NCBI GenBank assembly: GCA_028704555.1
Contig: JAQWFD010000042.1
Coordinates: 1-32,749, forward strand
Direction of reading: 5' to 3'
Source of the DNA: Desulfobacterales bacterium
GTDB lineage: Bacteria > Desulfobacterota > Desulfobacteria > Desulfobacterales > JAQWFD01
DNA: 32,749 nucleotides
Shown here piece by piece: positions 22,730 through 30,640 of this stretch. The translations under genes were made by a program, and so were the position numbers. The notes beneath the pieces are model-generated. The model did not search any database. It was not told the DNA's origin and worked only from the letters and a program-made list of their open reading frames with translations. How positions within the stretch are numbered: the first letter of the stretch is position 1; each line of letters opens with the position of its first letter.

Positions 22730-23101
22730 TTGGGTATTTTTGATATATGGAAATTATCAAAAAAAGATAGTGGTGAAGGCAATTCAGCGGGCGACCGTTC
22801 CGGGGGAAAATCTTACGCCGGTATAAATCCGGTGGACTCGAGCATGTCATCGGCCGATATACAGCAATACATTGAAACGGAGCTGTCGAAATTTAAAAAA
22901 GCCGCGGATTTGAAAGATCATCGTTACAGAGCAGGGGTTATTAATTTTGTAGACGTGGTACAGGATGATCTGACGTCAGTGAACGAAAATAATTATCGCG
23001 CGGTGGTGAATATGACCATTGCGACATTGAAAAATTTTATCGAGGTGGAAAAGGAAATAAACCGGAATCTTTTCGAACAGATCAAAGCCGGCAAGTCTTG
23101 A
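22730..23101 (+). CDS. Hypothetical cytoplasmic protein (123 aa)
   Basis: Unrecognised. GGAGGAGG about 8 bases upstream supports TTG 22730 as the start. Residues 1-45 are low-complexity and polar (Gly, Ser, Asp, Lys). Residues 45-120 look like two long helices (ADIQQYIETELSKFKKAADL and VNMTIATLKNFIEVEKEINRNLFEQIK). There is no signal peptide or membrane segment. It ends 27 bases from the stop of the convergent thioredoxin gene. Confidence 0.7.
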   Translation: MGIFDIWKLSKKDSGEGNSAGDRSGGKSYAGINPVDSSMSSADIQQYIETELSKFKKAADLKDHRYRAGVINFVDVVQDDLTSVNENNYRAVVNMTIATLKNFIEVEKEINRNLFEQIKAGKS

Positions 23102-23127
23102 AGATGAAGCGGGGGAAACGGACGTTA

Positions 23128-23595
23128 TCATTTTTTTTGAGACAATTTTTCGATAGCCTCTATATAACGGTTTTTGGGTTGGAGACCGTACATCTTGTAA
23201 ATTTGTTTTTTGTTTTTAAAAAATATCACCACGGGGATGCCGCTGATCCTGAATCTGGATGCCAATGCGCGATGTTTATCCACATCTAATTTGCAAACGG
23301 TGACTTTGGCGAAGTTTTTTTCGGCAATATCTTCTATTATCGGGGACAGTATTTTGCAGGGTTTGCACCAGTCTGCATAAAAATCCACCATGATCAGGTT
23401 ACTGCCGCTCGTTGCGATGATATCATCAAACTGCGCTTGCGTTTTAATAACGATGGGTGCTGATTTTTCAGGATCGTTGTTTCGGGTACTCGAAGCTTCT
23501 TTCTGGCCGTACGCCCCGGATACGAAAATACAAGCGATCAATATTACCGCCCGGACGATGCTTCGCGGGAGGAGGTTAAACATGGTTCGGGTCAT
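23128..23595 (-). CDS. Exported thioredoxin-like protein (WCKPC)
   Basis: A 155-residue protein with an N-terminal signal or anchor (about 12-30: SIVRAVILIACIFVSGAYG) followed by a full thioredoxin domain. The active site DFYADWCKPC is at 71-80, and GIPVVIFF holds the cis-proline. The WCKPC form and the leader suggest a periplasmic disulfide or cytochrome-maturation reductant, or a lipoprotein-like exported thioredoxin; redox direction cannot be read. ATG 23595 was used, with GGAG about 10 bases upstream; a second ATG (M5) is possible. It stands alone between a convergent hypothetical gene and a kinase remnant. Confidence 0.85.
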   Translation of the reverse strand: MTRTMFNLLPRSIVRAVILIACIFVSGAYGQKEASSTRNNDPEKSAPIVIKTQAQFDDIIATSGSNLIMVDFYADWCKPCKILSPIIEDIAEKNFAKVTVCKLDVDKHRALASRFRISGIPVVIFFKNKKQIYKMYGLQPKNRYIEAIEKLSQKK

Positions 23596-23727
23596 TTAGA
23601 AATCTCCATTCATGGATATTTAAAAAACGGGTATCGATGCCGGTTTGCAAACGATATCACGCTTCGTAACTGACATGAATCATGTTAAAATTATTTTGAT
23701 TTTATTTCAATCCTTTACTACACAAAA

Positions 23728-23895
23728 ATCATATCCGCCACAGGCCTTGGTCTGAAGGCCAATTACGATATCATCCGGGCCCATGGCGGCGCCCCATATC
23801 AGTGTCCGTTCCAAGCCTCCGGGGCCGTTACGGTTTATCTGCCGGCCATCGATACTGCGGATTCGTTGGTTATGAAAAAACTGCCGGATTTTTGA
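23728..23895 (+). pseudogene. Remnant of a histidine kinase ATPase domain
   Basis: The plus-strand frame reads TGLGLKANYDIIRAHGG, then 15 residues, then VYLPAID, and stops at 23893-23895. This matches the end of HATPase_c domains (G-T-G-L-G-L-x(3)-Y-x-I-I-x(2)-H-G-G ... T-x-x-I-Y-L-P) in order and spacing. Nothing upstream continues the kinase: no N-box, no dimerisation domain, no start codon. Its last 61 bases lie antisense inside the 3' end of the acyl-CoA synthetase gene. It is best read as a leftover of a deleted kinase gene. Confidence 0.65.
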
Positions 23896-25538
23896 TACAG
23901 CCTGCGTTTGATCTTTTTTGTCGGTGTTTTCTCAAATTCCTCGGTGAAGAGTTCTATTCTGGAGATTTTACTGTATACGGGCAGCTGTTTATTCAATTGA
24001 TTTCGGATTTCCTCCAATTTAAGCTGCAGTTCATTCTCGCTCAGGCCTTTGCTGTTGACTGCCTGATAGTCCGGATAGATCAGGCCGGTAAGCTTTCCGT
24101 CTTTTTCGATCACCAGTGATTCTTCAACAAAGGGCATGTTATTGAGTTTTGATTCAATTTCTTCGGGATAGATATTCTGACCCGAAGAATTGAGAATCAT
24201 GTGTTTGGATCGGCCTTTGATAAAAATGAAACCCTCTTCGTCAATCTGGCCAAGGTCTCCGGTATGAAACCATCCTTCCTGGTCAATGGCTTCGGCCGTA
24301 TTGTCCGGATCTTTGTAATAGCCGTCCATGATGTTTTCACCCCGGACCAGAATTTCTCCCACAATTTTTCGCGGATTTTCCGAATCGATTTTGATTTCCA
24401 GCGTATCCATCACCCTGCCCACTGAAAACCGTCTGACGATATTCCATGCGGAGTAGCTGACGAGGGGGCCGCATTCGGACAATCCGTAACCCACGGTATA
24501 ACGAAAATGTATTTTGCTTAAAAATTCTGCCAGTTCTCTGTCAAGAGCGGCACCACCGATGACGATGGTCTCAAAATTGTTACCGAACATTTCGGATAAT
24601 TTTTGGTTGATTTTCGAATAGATGAGGTTGCTGATGCCGGGAATTTTTAACAGGACCCGGATTTTTTTCTGATTCAAAAATGGCCGCAGGTGTTTTTTAT
24701 AGATTTTTTCGATCACAAGGGGAACCGACAGGATCAATTTTGGTCGGATTTCCTGGAACGCTTTGACGATCACTTTGGGAGAGGGAATTTTTCCCAGAAA
24801 CGTAATGTGGCATCCCCTGCTCAACGGATATAAAAATTCAAATGAACAGCCGAAGGCGTGTGCCAATGGCAGAAAGGAAACGATTGTATCGCCGGGATTC
24901 AAATTCAATGCGTTCTGGGCGAAAATGATATTGGCGGTCAGACAGTTGTGAGACAGCATGACGCCTTTTGAAAATCCGGTGGTTCCGGATGTATAGACAA
25001 TGGCCGCCAGCTGGTCATTTTCAATGGGTTGCAAACAAAATGTTTCGGGGGAAAGATCGGTATCGTATTCATTCAGATAATCGCTGCAGGATTTTTCGAC
25101 AAGTCCGGACATGGATTCATGACGGGTATAAAGGAGCGAAAAATCGTCCATAGAAAAAACCGATTGAATCCCTGTCAGCCGTGATGTGTCTATTTGTTCA
25201 TACATGGCATCGGATATAAACAACAAAACAGAATCCGAATGATTGATAATGTGATGAATCTCATCAGGGTGAAAATCCGGAAGAATGGGAACGATGACGG
25301 CCCCATAGGTTACGGTCGCCAGGTACGTGGTTGCCCAGCCTTCCGAGTTTTTCCCGAGCAGTGCAATTTTATCCCCCTGTCTGATCTTGTTTTTACTGAA
25401 GATATAATGAAGCCATTTGATTTTAGATGCGATTTCGCCATAGGATAAGGTTTTGCCTTTGTAATCTGACAGGGCGGGAAGTTGCCAGTTTCTTTTGATA
25501 CTTTCTTCTATTTCGTTTACAAGACTTTCCTTCAGCAT
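23835..25538 (-). CDS. AMP-forming acyl-CoA synthetase (long-chain type)
   Basis: A 567-residue ANL-superfamily adenylating enzyme that activates a carboxylic acid with ATP and CoA. Seen: IVYTSGTTGFSKGVMLSH (P-loop A3), LPLAHAFGCSFEF (A4), GYGLSECGPLVSY (A5), GWFHTGDLGQID (A7), IKGRSKHMILNSSGQNIYPEEIE (A8) and a C-terminal EKTPTKKIKRRLY with the catalytic lysine (A10). Long-chain fatty acids are likely but the exact substrate is unknown. The final 16 residues (after about YQKSG) lie opposite a histidine kinase remnant and exceed the family's usual end, so the stop codon may be secondary. ATG 25538 has a weak GAAAGA site. Confidence 0.88.
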   Translation of the reverse strand: MLKESLVNEIEESIKRNWQLPALSDYKGKTLSYGEIASKIKWLHYIFSKNKIRQGDKIALLGKNSEGWATTYLATVTYGAVIVPILPDFHPDEIHHIINHSDSVLLFISDAMYEQIDTSRLTGIQSVFSMDDFSLLYTRHESMSGLVEKSCSDYLNEYDTDLSPETFCLQPIENDQLAAIVYTSGTTGFSKGVMLSHNCLTANIIFAQNALNLNPGDTIVSFLPLAHAFGCSFEFLYPLSRGCHITFLGKIPSPKVIVKAFQEIRPKLILSVPLVIEKIYKKHLRPFLNQKKIRVLLKIPGISNLIYSKINQKLSEMFGNNFETIVIGGAALDRELAEFLSKIHFRYTVGYGLSECGPLVSYSAWNIVRRFSVGRVMDTLEIKIDSENPRKIVGEILVRGENIMDGYYKDPDNTAEAIDQEGWFHTGDLGQIDEEGFIFIKGRSKHMILNSSGQNIYPEEIESKLNNMPFVEESLVIEKDGKLTGLIYPDYQAVNSKGLSENELQLKLEEIRNQLNKQLPVYSKISRIELFTEEFEKTPTKKIKRRLYQKSGSFFITNESAVSMAGR

Positions 25539-25947
25539 GATATCTTTCTTTCAGTAGCCATTGATAAAAGGTAATCGTTTTCTGCTCCAGCAGAGGTTTA
25601 CGGATACCGGCCCTCTGTGCCCGTTGACTTTTGACCGAGTCAGCTTTTTTGTAAAATGTAAAACTTTTGTAAATTTACTCATTTTGTGTTGTGTTTGTCA
25701 ATCCTTTATCGAACTTCAACCGGGAGTCGTGAGCCGGAAGGGGTGGTATTATATTTGCCATGAGGATGTGTTTGACACGGGTAACTGATTTTATTATCTT
25801 GAAAGAGATGTGTGTTTTTATACCATAAGCGGTTGTCGTTACCACAACGCTGTTTTCAGAATTATTTTAAATCGACAGAAATCTATCCGGCAGAGGCGCT
25901 TTTTATAAATTGATATGGTCCTGAAAAAAATACTTCGGAGGTGAACG
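25539..25947. other. Intergenic region between divergent genes, no gene seen
   Basis: AT-rich; probably holds the promoters for the acyl-CoA synthetase and ferritin-like genes. A hairpin AGCGGTTGT / ACAACGCT (25828-25851, one bulge) precedes the ferritin gene by about 100 bases. A single AGTCGTGAG unit at about 25726 echoes the heptamer tracts. Confidence 0.45.
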
Positions 25948-26808
25948 ATGAATAATCAGGAATTGATCACGATGCTTAACAGGGATCTGGCTGATGAACA
26001 CGCCGCCATTATTCGTTATCTGGTGCACGGCTACCTGGAGGGCGAGGATACGCCGATCGGGGCGAGTCTGCTCTCCCGCGCCAGAGAGGAGATGTGGCAT
26101 ATGCACTGGCTGGGGATGATTATCGGACAGATGGGCGGCGAACCGGATCTGAAACCGGCGCCTTATCCGTTTGACCCGACCAGCCGGGCGTCCCTGCTCA
26201 GGTCCTATGTGGCATACGAAAAGAAACTGATTCCACATTATCACGGAGAAGCGGAGAGGGCCAGTGACCCCCATCTCCGGCGGGTGCTTCACCGGGAGGC
26301 CTGGGAATCTGAAATACATGCCGTGAAATTTCAGAGACTTCTGGACAAACTGTCTCCTGAGCAGGCAAAGGGGGTGCCGGGCGCTGAAAACGAATTGCCG
26401 GCGGGATTGACGGACAAGCTGCAACACATCATTGAAGCCAAATATACCCAGATGCTTCAGGCGGTTCGTGATTCCTGGGTATTTCAGACATCGCCGATGA
26501 CCGGCTGGCAGATTATGGATTTTTCCATGACCAAAATGAAACAGCTTGCCCATGTCGCCGAGGAGGTGACTGATAACGGGATTGAACCCCGATTGCGACT
26601 GGGGAAAATTGATAAAAGCGTAGCCATCGGTGTTTCACTTCGCAGAGCGCTTGAAGATGTAAATAAAATCAGGCAGATGCATATTGATCTGAAAAATGAT
26701 CGTGAGACTGAAGGGCATTCCGGACTGCGTAACAACCTGGATCTGTCAATTCAACAAGAGGAGTATGAGGCGCAGGAGATAGAGGACTGGTTGAGATCCG
26801 AAAAATGA
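25948..26808 (+). CDS. Ferritin-like (diiron-type) protein, possibly two bundles
   Basis: A 286-residue protein. Residues 1-135 look like a ferritin-like four-helix bundle: DEHAAIIRYLVH (16-27), REEMWHMHWLG with E48-x-x-H51, and HREAWESEIHAVKFQRLL (115-132) with further Glu/His, the ligand types for a diiron site. The second half (about 155-286) is also helical and acidic (HIIEAKYTQML, MKQLAHVAEEV, IQQEEYEAQEIEDWL), suggesting an extra or degenerate bundle beyond the usual 150-170 residues. Ferritin-like proteins store iron or use it against oxidants. CGGAGG lies 6 bases before the ATG. It is followed by a 28-bp perfect hairpin. Confidence 0.75.
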   Translation: MNNQELITMLNRDLADEHAAIIRYLVHGYLEGEDTPIGASLLSRAREEMWHMHWLGMIIGQMGGEPDLKPAPYPFDPTSRASLLRSYVAYEKKLIPHYHGEAERASDPHLRRVLHREAWESEIHAVKFQRLLDKLSPEQAKGVPGAENELPAGLTDKLQHIIEAKYTQMLQAVRDSWVFQTSPMTGWQIMDFSMTKMKQLAHVAEEVTDNGIEPRLRLGKIDKSVAIGVSLRRALEDVNKIRQMHIDLKNDRETEGHSGLRNNLDLSIQQEEYEAQEIEDWLRSEK

Positions 26809-26832
26809 CCTGCCCGCAGGGCAATGCCATCC

Positions 26833-26896
26833 GTTCTGTATAACCGAAAGCGGCAGATGCTTTTCCAGGCATCTGCCGCTTTCGGTTATACAGAAC
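26833..26896. terminator. 28-bp perfect hairpin between two convergent genes
   Basis: Arms 26833-26860 and 26869-26896 are exact complements, with an 8-nt TTTTCCAG loop. It sits between the stop of the ferritin-like gene (26808) and the stop of the TPR gene (26962). A bidirectional terminator is likely by position, but the stem is much longer than normal and has no T-run, so a small inverted-repeat element is an alternative. Confidence 0.7.
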
Positions 26897-26961
26897 TGCC
26901 GCTACTGTCCGACCACTTGACCACGTTAAGTTATCTCCGGCGTTGCATAAACAAAATGGGG

Positions 26962-27492
26962 TTATCTTGCACCCCACGGTCCCGACGGATCATCATCCAT
27001 GATGACGCTTTCAACTCCCGTGGCTTTGGCTATATCCGGATTGCGCATCTGAATGCGCACGCAGGAATTCCACCGGAGAATGGCATCTTCATTTTCCGCA
27101 GGGCTTAACTCCATGGCCTTTTGAAAACAGCTCATCGCTCTGGCAAACCATTCATATGCCACTTGACCGGCACCGGGCGCTCCCTGGTTGATATAGGCTT
27201 TGGCGCGGCGTTCTAAAATGATTCCGGTGTAATATAATTTCCGGTATTCATCGCTCAATCGATTCACAATTTCGGATGCCTCCCGGAAGGCATCGGGATT
27301 CTGGCGTTGTCCGAACTGATCTGTCAGAGCCAGGACCAGGGTGGTGATGGCTCTCTGATTGTCCGGATCAATTTCGAGAATATCGCGACAAATACTTTCC
27401 GATTCAACCGGTTCTTTCAGCAAACGGTAATGCTCGGCTTTTTCGATGGCACGCGGGACTGATTCATTTGATAAACGTTTGAGTTCAAACAT
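26962..27492 (-). CDS. TPR-repeat-like protein (176 aa)
   Basis: Helical repeats typical of tetratricopeptide proteins are visible: AIEKAEHYRLLKEPVESESICRDILEIDPDNQRAITTLVLAL (about 13-55) and AYEWFARAMSCFQKAMELSPAENEDAILRWN (about 110-140), both with the ALxxxPxN-type turn. Between them lies a longer helical segment (SEIVNRLSDEYRKLYYTGIILERRAKAYI). TPR proteins act as protein-binding scaffolds; the partner is unknown. ATG 27492 was chosen because AAAGGAGA lies 5 bases upstream. It is separated from its upstream neighbour by a MITE-like repeat. Confidence 0.78.
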   Translation of the reverse strand: MFELKRLSNESVPRAIEKAEHYRLLKEPVESESICRDILEIDPDNQRAITTLVLALTDQFGQRQNPDAFREASEIVNRLSDEYRKLYYTGIILERRAKAYINQGAPGAGQVAYEWFARAMSCFQKAMELSPAENEDAILRWNSCVRIQMRNPDIAKATGVESVIMDDDPSGPWGAR

Positions 27493-27794
27493 AGTGGTCT
27501 CCTTTACCGTCAATTCATGAAGGGTGGGGGAAATGACAAATTTCCGATTGTTTTAATTCAATTGTTCATAACTGCGGCCATAACGCCGTGAGGCCCGTAT
27601 CGGCCGTTTCAGGCTTCTCCAGCACGATACGGAGACAACGGCCGGGACTTTGAAACTACACGTAAGAGAATATGGCCGCAGTTATGATCAAGTTCAATTA
27701 TTCTATGAGGTATGCAATTTGTCTATCGGGAAAATTCGGATATGTTGAAATTGAAAGCCTTAAATTTGACGGGTAATAGCACTCAGTCCTTTTT
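27493..27794. other. Intergenic region upstream of the TPR gene
   Basis: About 300 bp holding the MITE-like inverted repeat at 27566-27687 and, at its right end, a short heptamer-type sequence following the quinone-oxidoreductase stop. No coding frame seen. A promoter for the TPR gene is expected between 27493 and 27565. Confidence 0.5.
27566..27687. repeat. MITE-like 122-bp inverted-repeat element
   Basis: Perfect 17-bp terminal inverted repeats TCATAACTGCGGCCATA (27566-27582) and its complement (27671-27687). Inside are further complementary words (CGTATC/GATACG, GGCCGTT/AACGGCC), so the whole unit could fold. TTCAATT occurs on both sides (27557-27563 and 27693-27699), a possible but imperfectly placed target duplication. 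There is no coding frame inside. Whether copies exist elsewhere is unknown. Confidence 0.55.
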
Positions 27795-27796
27795 TT
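27776..27796 (-). repeat. Heptamer-family sequence at the quinone-oxidoreductase stop
   Basis: On the minus strand the stop codon runs into AAAAAAAGGACTGAGTGCT. This 19-mer is identical to 17388-17406, which follows the helicase gene on the plus strand. It is the shortest member of the heptamer tract family here. Confidence 0.75.
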
Positions 27797-28775
27797 ATAC
27801 CGTCATCACAATTTTCCCAAAATGGCGGCTTTCTTCCATGGCCGCGTGAGCCTCCCGGACCTGCTCCAGGGGGAAAACGTTCCAGATGACCGGGGTGATG
27901 GACTGGTCGGCAAATTTAGGAAGAACGGTTCGGGTAAATTCCGCGGTAATGGCTGCTTTTTCCGGTATGGAACGCGACCGGAGAACGGAGCCGATAATCT
28001 GCTGACGTTTGACCATCATCAGCGCCAGATTCAGCTCAGCCTTGATGCCGCTGGTAACGCCGATGATGATGAGTTTCCCCCCACAGGCCAGGGATTTCAT
28101 GTTGGGTTCGAGATAATCGGCCCCGATGTGGTCCAGTATGAGATGGACGCCTTTTTTTCCGGTAACGGATTTGATTTCTTCCACAAAGGCCTGCTCTTTG
28201 TAGTTGATTACCACATCGGCCCCCAGCTGTCTGACGCGTTCAATTTTTCCGGGCGATGCGGTTACCATGACTGTTGAATCGGGTGTAAGCGTTTTGCACA
28301 GTTGAACGGCTGCCGTGTTCACGCCGCCGCCCCCGCCATGGATTAAAATGGATTCGCCATTTTTGAAATTTCCGGTCATGAATATATTCAAAAAGGCCGT
28401 GATGTAAGTTTCGCAGACACAGGCCGCCTGCTCAAAGCGCATGGAATCCGGGATCCGGATCAAATGATCAGCCCAGGCAGTGGCATATTCGGCATATCCG
28501 CCGCCCCCGACCAGACTCATGACCCGATCGCCCGGTTGCCAGGATGTGACACCGGCTCCAACCGATTCGATGATGCCGGCCATTTCCACACCGGGGATAT
28601 CAGAGTCGCCTTTCGGGGGAGGATATTTCCCCTTCCGTTGAACAAGATCCGGTGCATTGACAGAGGTAGCCTTGACGTTAACGAGAACCTGGCCTTCGGA
28701 TACGACCGGTTTATCGACCTCTTCGACACTCATGACATCCGGTCCGCCAAAACCGTTGAGCACTATCGCCTTCAT
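27795..28775 (-). CDS. Zinc-independent MDR oxidoreductase (quinone oxidoreductase / PIG3-like)
   Basis: A 326-residue member of the medium-chain dehydrogenase superfamily, quinone-reductase branch. Seen: VLNGFGGPDVMSVEEVDKP start, VNAPDLVQRKGKYPPPKG, DIPGVEMAGIIESVGAGV, a GDRVMSLVGGGGYAEY segment, the Rossmann motif ILIHGGGGGVNTAAVQL and GADVVINYKEQAF. The cysteine ligands of zinc alcohol dehydrogenases are absent. The family reduces quinones or enones with NADPH in the cytoplasm. GGGGAGGAAAACA precedes the ATG, a strong ribosome site. The Rossmann loop is GGGGGVN rather than the commoner GAAGGVG. Confidence 0.88.
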   Translation of the reverse strand: MKAIVLNGFGGPDVMSVEEVDKPVVSEGQVLVNVKATSVNAPDLVQRKGKYPPPKGDSDIPGVEMAGIIESVGAGVTSWQPGDRVMSLVGGGGYAEYATAWADHLIRIPDSMRFEQAACVCETYITAFLNIFMTGNFKNGESILIHGGGGGVNTAAVQLCKTLTPDSTVMVTASPGKIERVRQLGADVVINYKEQAFVEEIKSVTGKKGVHLILDHIGADYLEPNMKSLACGGKLIIIGVTSGIKAELNLALMMVKRQQIIGSVLRSRSIPEKAAITAEFTRTVLPKFADQSITPVIWNVFPLEQVREAHAAMEESRHFGKIVMTV

Positions 28776-28868
28776 TGTTTTCCTCCCCGGAATCCCCCTT
28801 CGGAGGGAGAGACCTGTCCGTGTGTTGGAATGCGGTTGACCTGCCGGTATGGGTCAGATGACGTCAAG

Positions 28869-29921
28869 TCAAGCGGAGTTGCTTTGTTCGTGAAATGGTT
28901 TTTTCTTATTGGCTGTCAGGGTTTTTCGATTCCAGTCAATGACCGATTCTGTCCGGGTCTGACGAAGTTTGCATAGATTCCGGGAACATATCGGACAATT
29001 CTGGATAGTACAGGGGTCCATGTGTATCAGTACGCTGGTTTCTCCATGGAAATGATCATCGATGATTTTTTCCATGATCTTTGCTTCCCGGTGGGCCTCT
29101 TCCAGACTCAGATTTCGGGGAAGTATCAGATGAAAGTCAATGTGAATCTGATTCCCGGAACTAAATGCCCGAAGTTGATGGATATCAATCCAGATATCTT
29201 TGCGCCGTTCGGCAAGCAGGGTTGCAATCTGTTGAAGCAGGTCGGGATCGGATTCATCCATCAAACCTGCAAAGGCCCGTCGGATCAGTTTACCGCCGGA
29301 GATTAAAATGTTTAATCCGGCCGCTGAGGCTATAATTCCGTCAAACTGGTACCAGCCGGTCAGTTTTACCATTACCAACCCTATCAGGACGCCGCCCGAA
29401 GTATATACATCGGTCAGGATGTGCTTGCCGTCCGCGTAGAGCGCCAGAGATCGGGTTTTTTCTCCTGTCCGGACAAGCTGAATACCCAGAATGAGATTGA
29501 TGATGCCGGCAGCCGCCAGAAGATACAGCCCTTCTTTAAGGTAGGAAAGCGGTTGCGGGTTCAGCATCCGGGATATACTTGTATGAAATATTACAATTGC
29601 CGCGAGAACAATCAGCGCGCCTTCAAACCCGGCAGAAAAAAATTCGATTTTGCCGTGACCGTAGGGATGGCTTTCATCCGGCGGCTTGGCGGCCAGCAGA
29701 ATGCTGCCCATGGCAAATGCAGCAGCCACAACGTTAATGATCGATTCAAGGGCATCTGACAGTATCGCCGAAGAGCCGGTCAGAAACCACGCATAAAATT
29801 TGGCGAGCATCAAAATCAACCCGATGGCAAAGGAAAAAGCGATGGCCGTGATTCGGAGTTTGTGTTGAGAGCGCTCCGGCGGATATGGCTTGGATTTGGC
29901 GTTGAGTTTCAAACGGATCAA
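28869..29921 (-). CDS. Cation diffusion facilitator (CDF) metal exporter
   Basis: A 350-residue inner-membrane transporter. About six helices, with SDALES (55-60), HPYGHGKIEF (85-94) and ADGKHILTDVYTS (163-175, H167 and D171), the conserved metal-binding helices of the CDF family, then a cytoplasmic domain (about 230-305) with IWIDIHQLRAFSSGNQIHIDFHLILP and the HIDP-like HMDP. These proteins export Zn, Fe, Cd, Co, Ni or Mn by proton exchange. The HxxxD pattern at the second site is common in Zn/Fe types, but specificity cannot be fixed. The C-terminal tail carries a Cys-rich CTIQNCPICSRNLC (about 306-319), which is unusual and may bind metal. The start is TTG 29921 or a nearby TTG. Confidence 0.88.
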   Translation of the reverse strand: MIRLKLNAKSKPYPPERSQHKLRITAIAFSFAIGLILMLAKFYAWFLTGSSAILSDALESIINVVAAAFAMGSILLAAKPPDESHPYGHGKIEFFSAGFEGALIVLAAIVIFHTSISRMLNPQPLSYLKEGLYLLAAAGIINLILGIQLVRTGEKTRSLALYADGKHILTDVYTSGGVLIGLVMVKLTGWYQFDGIIASAAGLNILISGGKLIRRAFAGLMDESDPDLLQQIATLLAERRKDIWIDIHQLRAFSSGNQIHIDFHLILPRNLSLEEAHREAKIMEKIIDDHFHGETSVLIHMDPCTIQNCPICSRNLCKLRQTRTESVIDWNRKTLTANKKKPFHEQSNSA

Positions 29922-29952
29922 TACCTCGGGATGAAAGTCTTTCCTGAAGAGC

Positions 29953-29987
29953 GGCGCCTGTTAAAGCGCCTGTTTTTTATCTTTTTT
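29953..29987 (+). terminator. Intrinsic-terminator-like hairpin on the plus strand
   Basis: GGCGC (29953-29957) / GCGCC (29966-29970) with an 8-nt loop, followed by TGTTTTTTATCTTTTTT. It points along the plus strand, where no gene is seen upstream, so it may end an antisense or spurious transcript. Confidence 0.45.
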
Positions 29988-30021
29988 GAGTTTATGTTAT
30001 ATACGTATGTAAAGTTTTGTC

Positions 30022-30040
30022 AAACCATCTTTGATGGTTT
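30022..30040. terminator. Short hairpin downstream of the PIN-domain gene
   Basis: Perfect AAACCATC / GATGGTTT stem with a TTT loop, followed by TATTTT on the plus strand and ACAAAACTTT on the minus strand. It lies 37 bases beyond the stop of the PIN gene and could terminate it. Confidence 0.4.
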
Positions 30041-30076
30041 TATTTTGATCCGATCCGGCGCAATCGCAGTGAATTT

Positions 30077-30601
30077 TCAGGGCCGGAAAAAGTCGAGATC
30101 GGATTTTGTGCAGTGTCCCGCAAAGGCTATCACCGTTGCGGAATATCTGCCGATTTTCATAATTTCCTCCATCTTACTGACGCATTCGGGCTCCGTCAGT
30201 TCCCGGGACATGAACAGAATTTTTGGGAACAGAAGCGCGTTGATGTATGGGATATCGTTATCTCTGCAATATCCGGCGCCTTTTCCGTCGTCTATGATGA
30301 TAAAATCAGCGCCTCCCCTGTGGATATACTCGCCGATCGTATCCCTTTCACCCCTGTCCAGGGCGTTCATGGCGGGGAGATGATCCCGGCACAATGGTTT
30401 CCCCGATGCGGAGGGGGTAACGGTAAATCTATCTGCGTTCAGTAAATTTTTGAATGCCATGGCACCCGGATAGCCATCATGTGTCACCTCTTCATAAACG
30501 GACGCTGTCATACGGGTGCAAAACGTACGGGTCAGGATATCAAACAGACCGGATTTATAAAGAAGAATGGCAGATGACGCATCGATCAGAATTTTTTTCA
30601 T
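30077..30601 (-). CDS. PIN-domain protein (DUF3368-like)
   Basis: A 174-residue PIN-fold protein. Acidic residues sit as expected: D7 in ILIDASSAILLYKSGL, E37/E38 in ASVYEEVT, E85 in LDRGERDTIGEYI, and D104/D105 in FIIIDDGKGAGYCRDNDIPYINAL. This pattern is that of the DUF3368 branch of PIN proteins, which resemble VapC-type Mg-dependent RNases. No antitoxin-like small gene is adjacent, so it is an orphan here. ATG 30601 was preferred to an upstream start at 30661, because the protein then begins directly with the first PIN strand. It is divergent from rtcA across 198 bp. Confidence 0.78.
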   Translation of the reverse strand: MKKILIDASSAILLYKSGLFDILTRTFCTRMTASVYEEVTHDGYPGAMAFKNLLNADRFTVTPSASGKPLCRDHLPAMNALDRGERDTIGEYIHRGGADFIIIDDGKGAGYCRDNDIPYINALLFPKILFMSRELTEPECVSKMEEIMKIGRYSATVIAFAGHCTKSDLDFFRP

Positions 30602-30640
30602 AATTTCCCGTAAAGAAACCTCAGGCGTAAAACAGCGAAA

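Noticed and set aside
25561..25788. Plus-strand frame of 75 residues upstream of the ferritin-like gene
   Set aside because: No ribosome site, low-quality composition and overlap with a probable divergent promoter region.
26824..26977. Open frames on both strands across the 28-bp hairpin, each reading VLYNRKRQM
   Set aside because: The same peptide on both strands is an artefact of the perfect palindrome, not coding evidence.
30077..30601. Toxin-antitoxin pair with the PIN-domain gene
   Set aside because: No small antitoxin-like gene lies next to it on the same strand; the neighbours are rtcA and a metal exporter.
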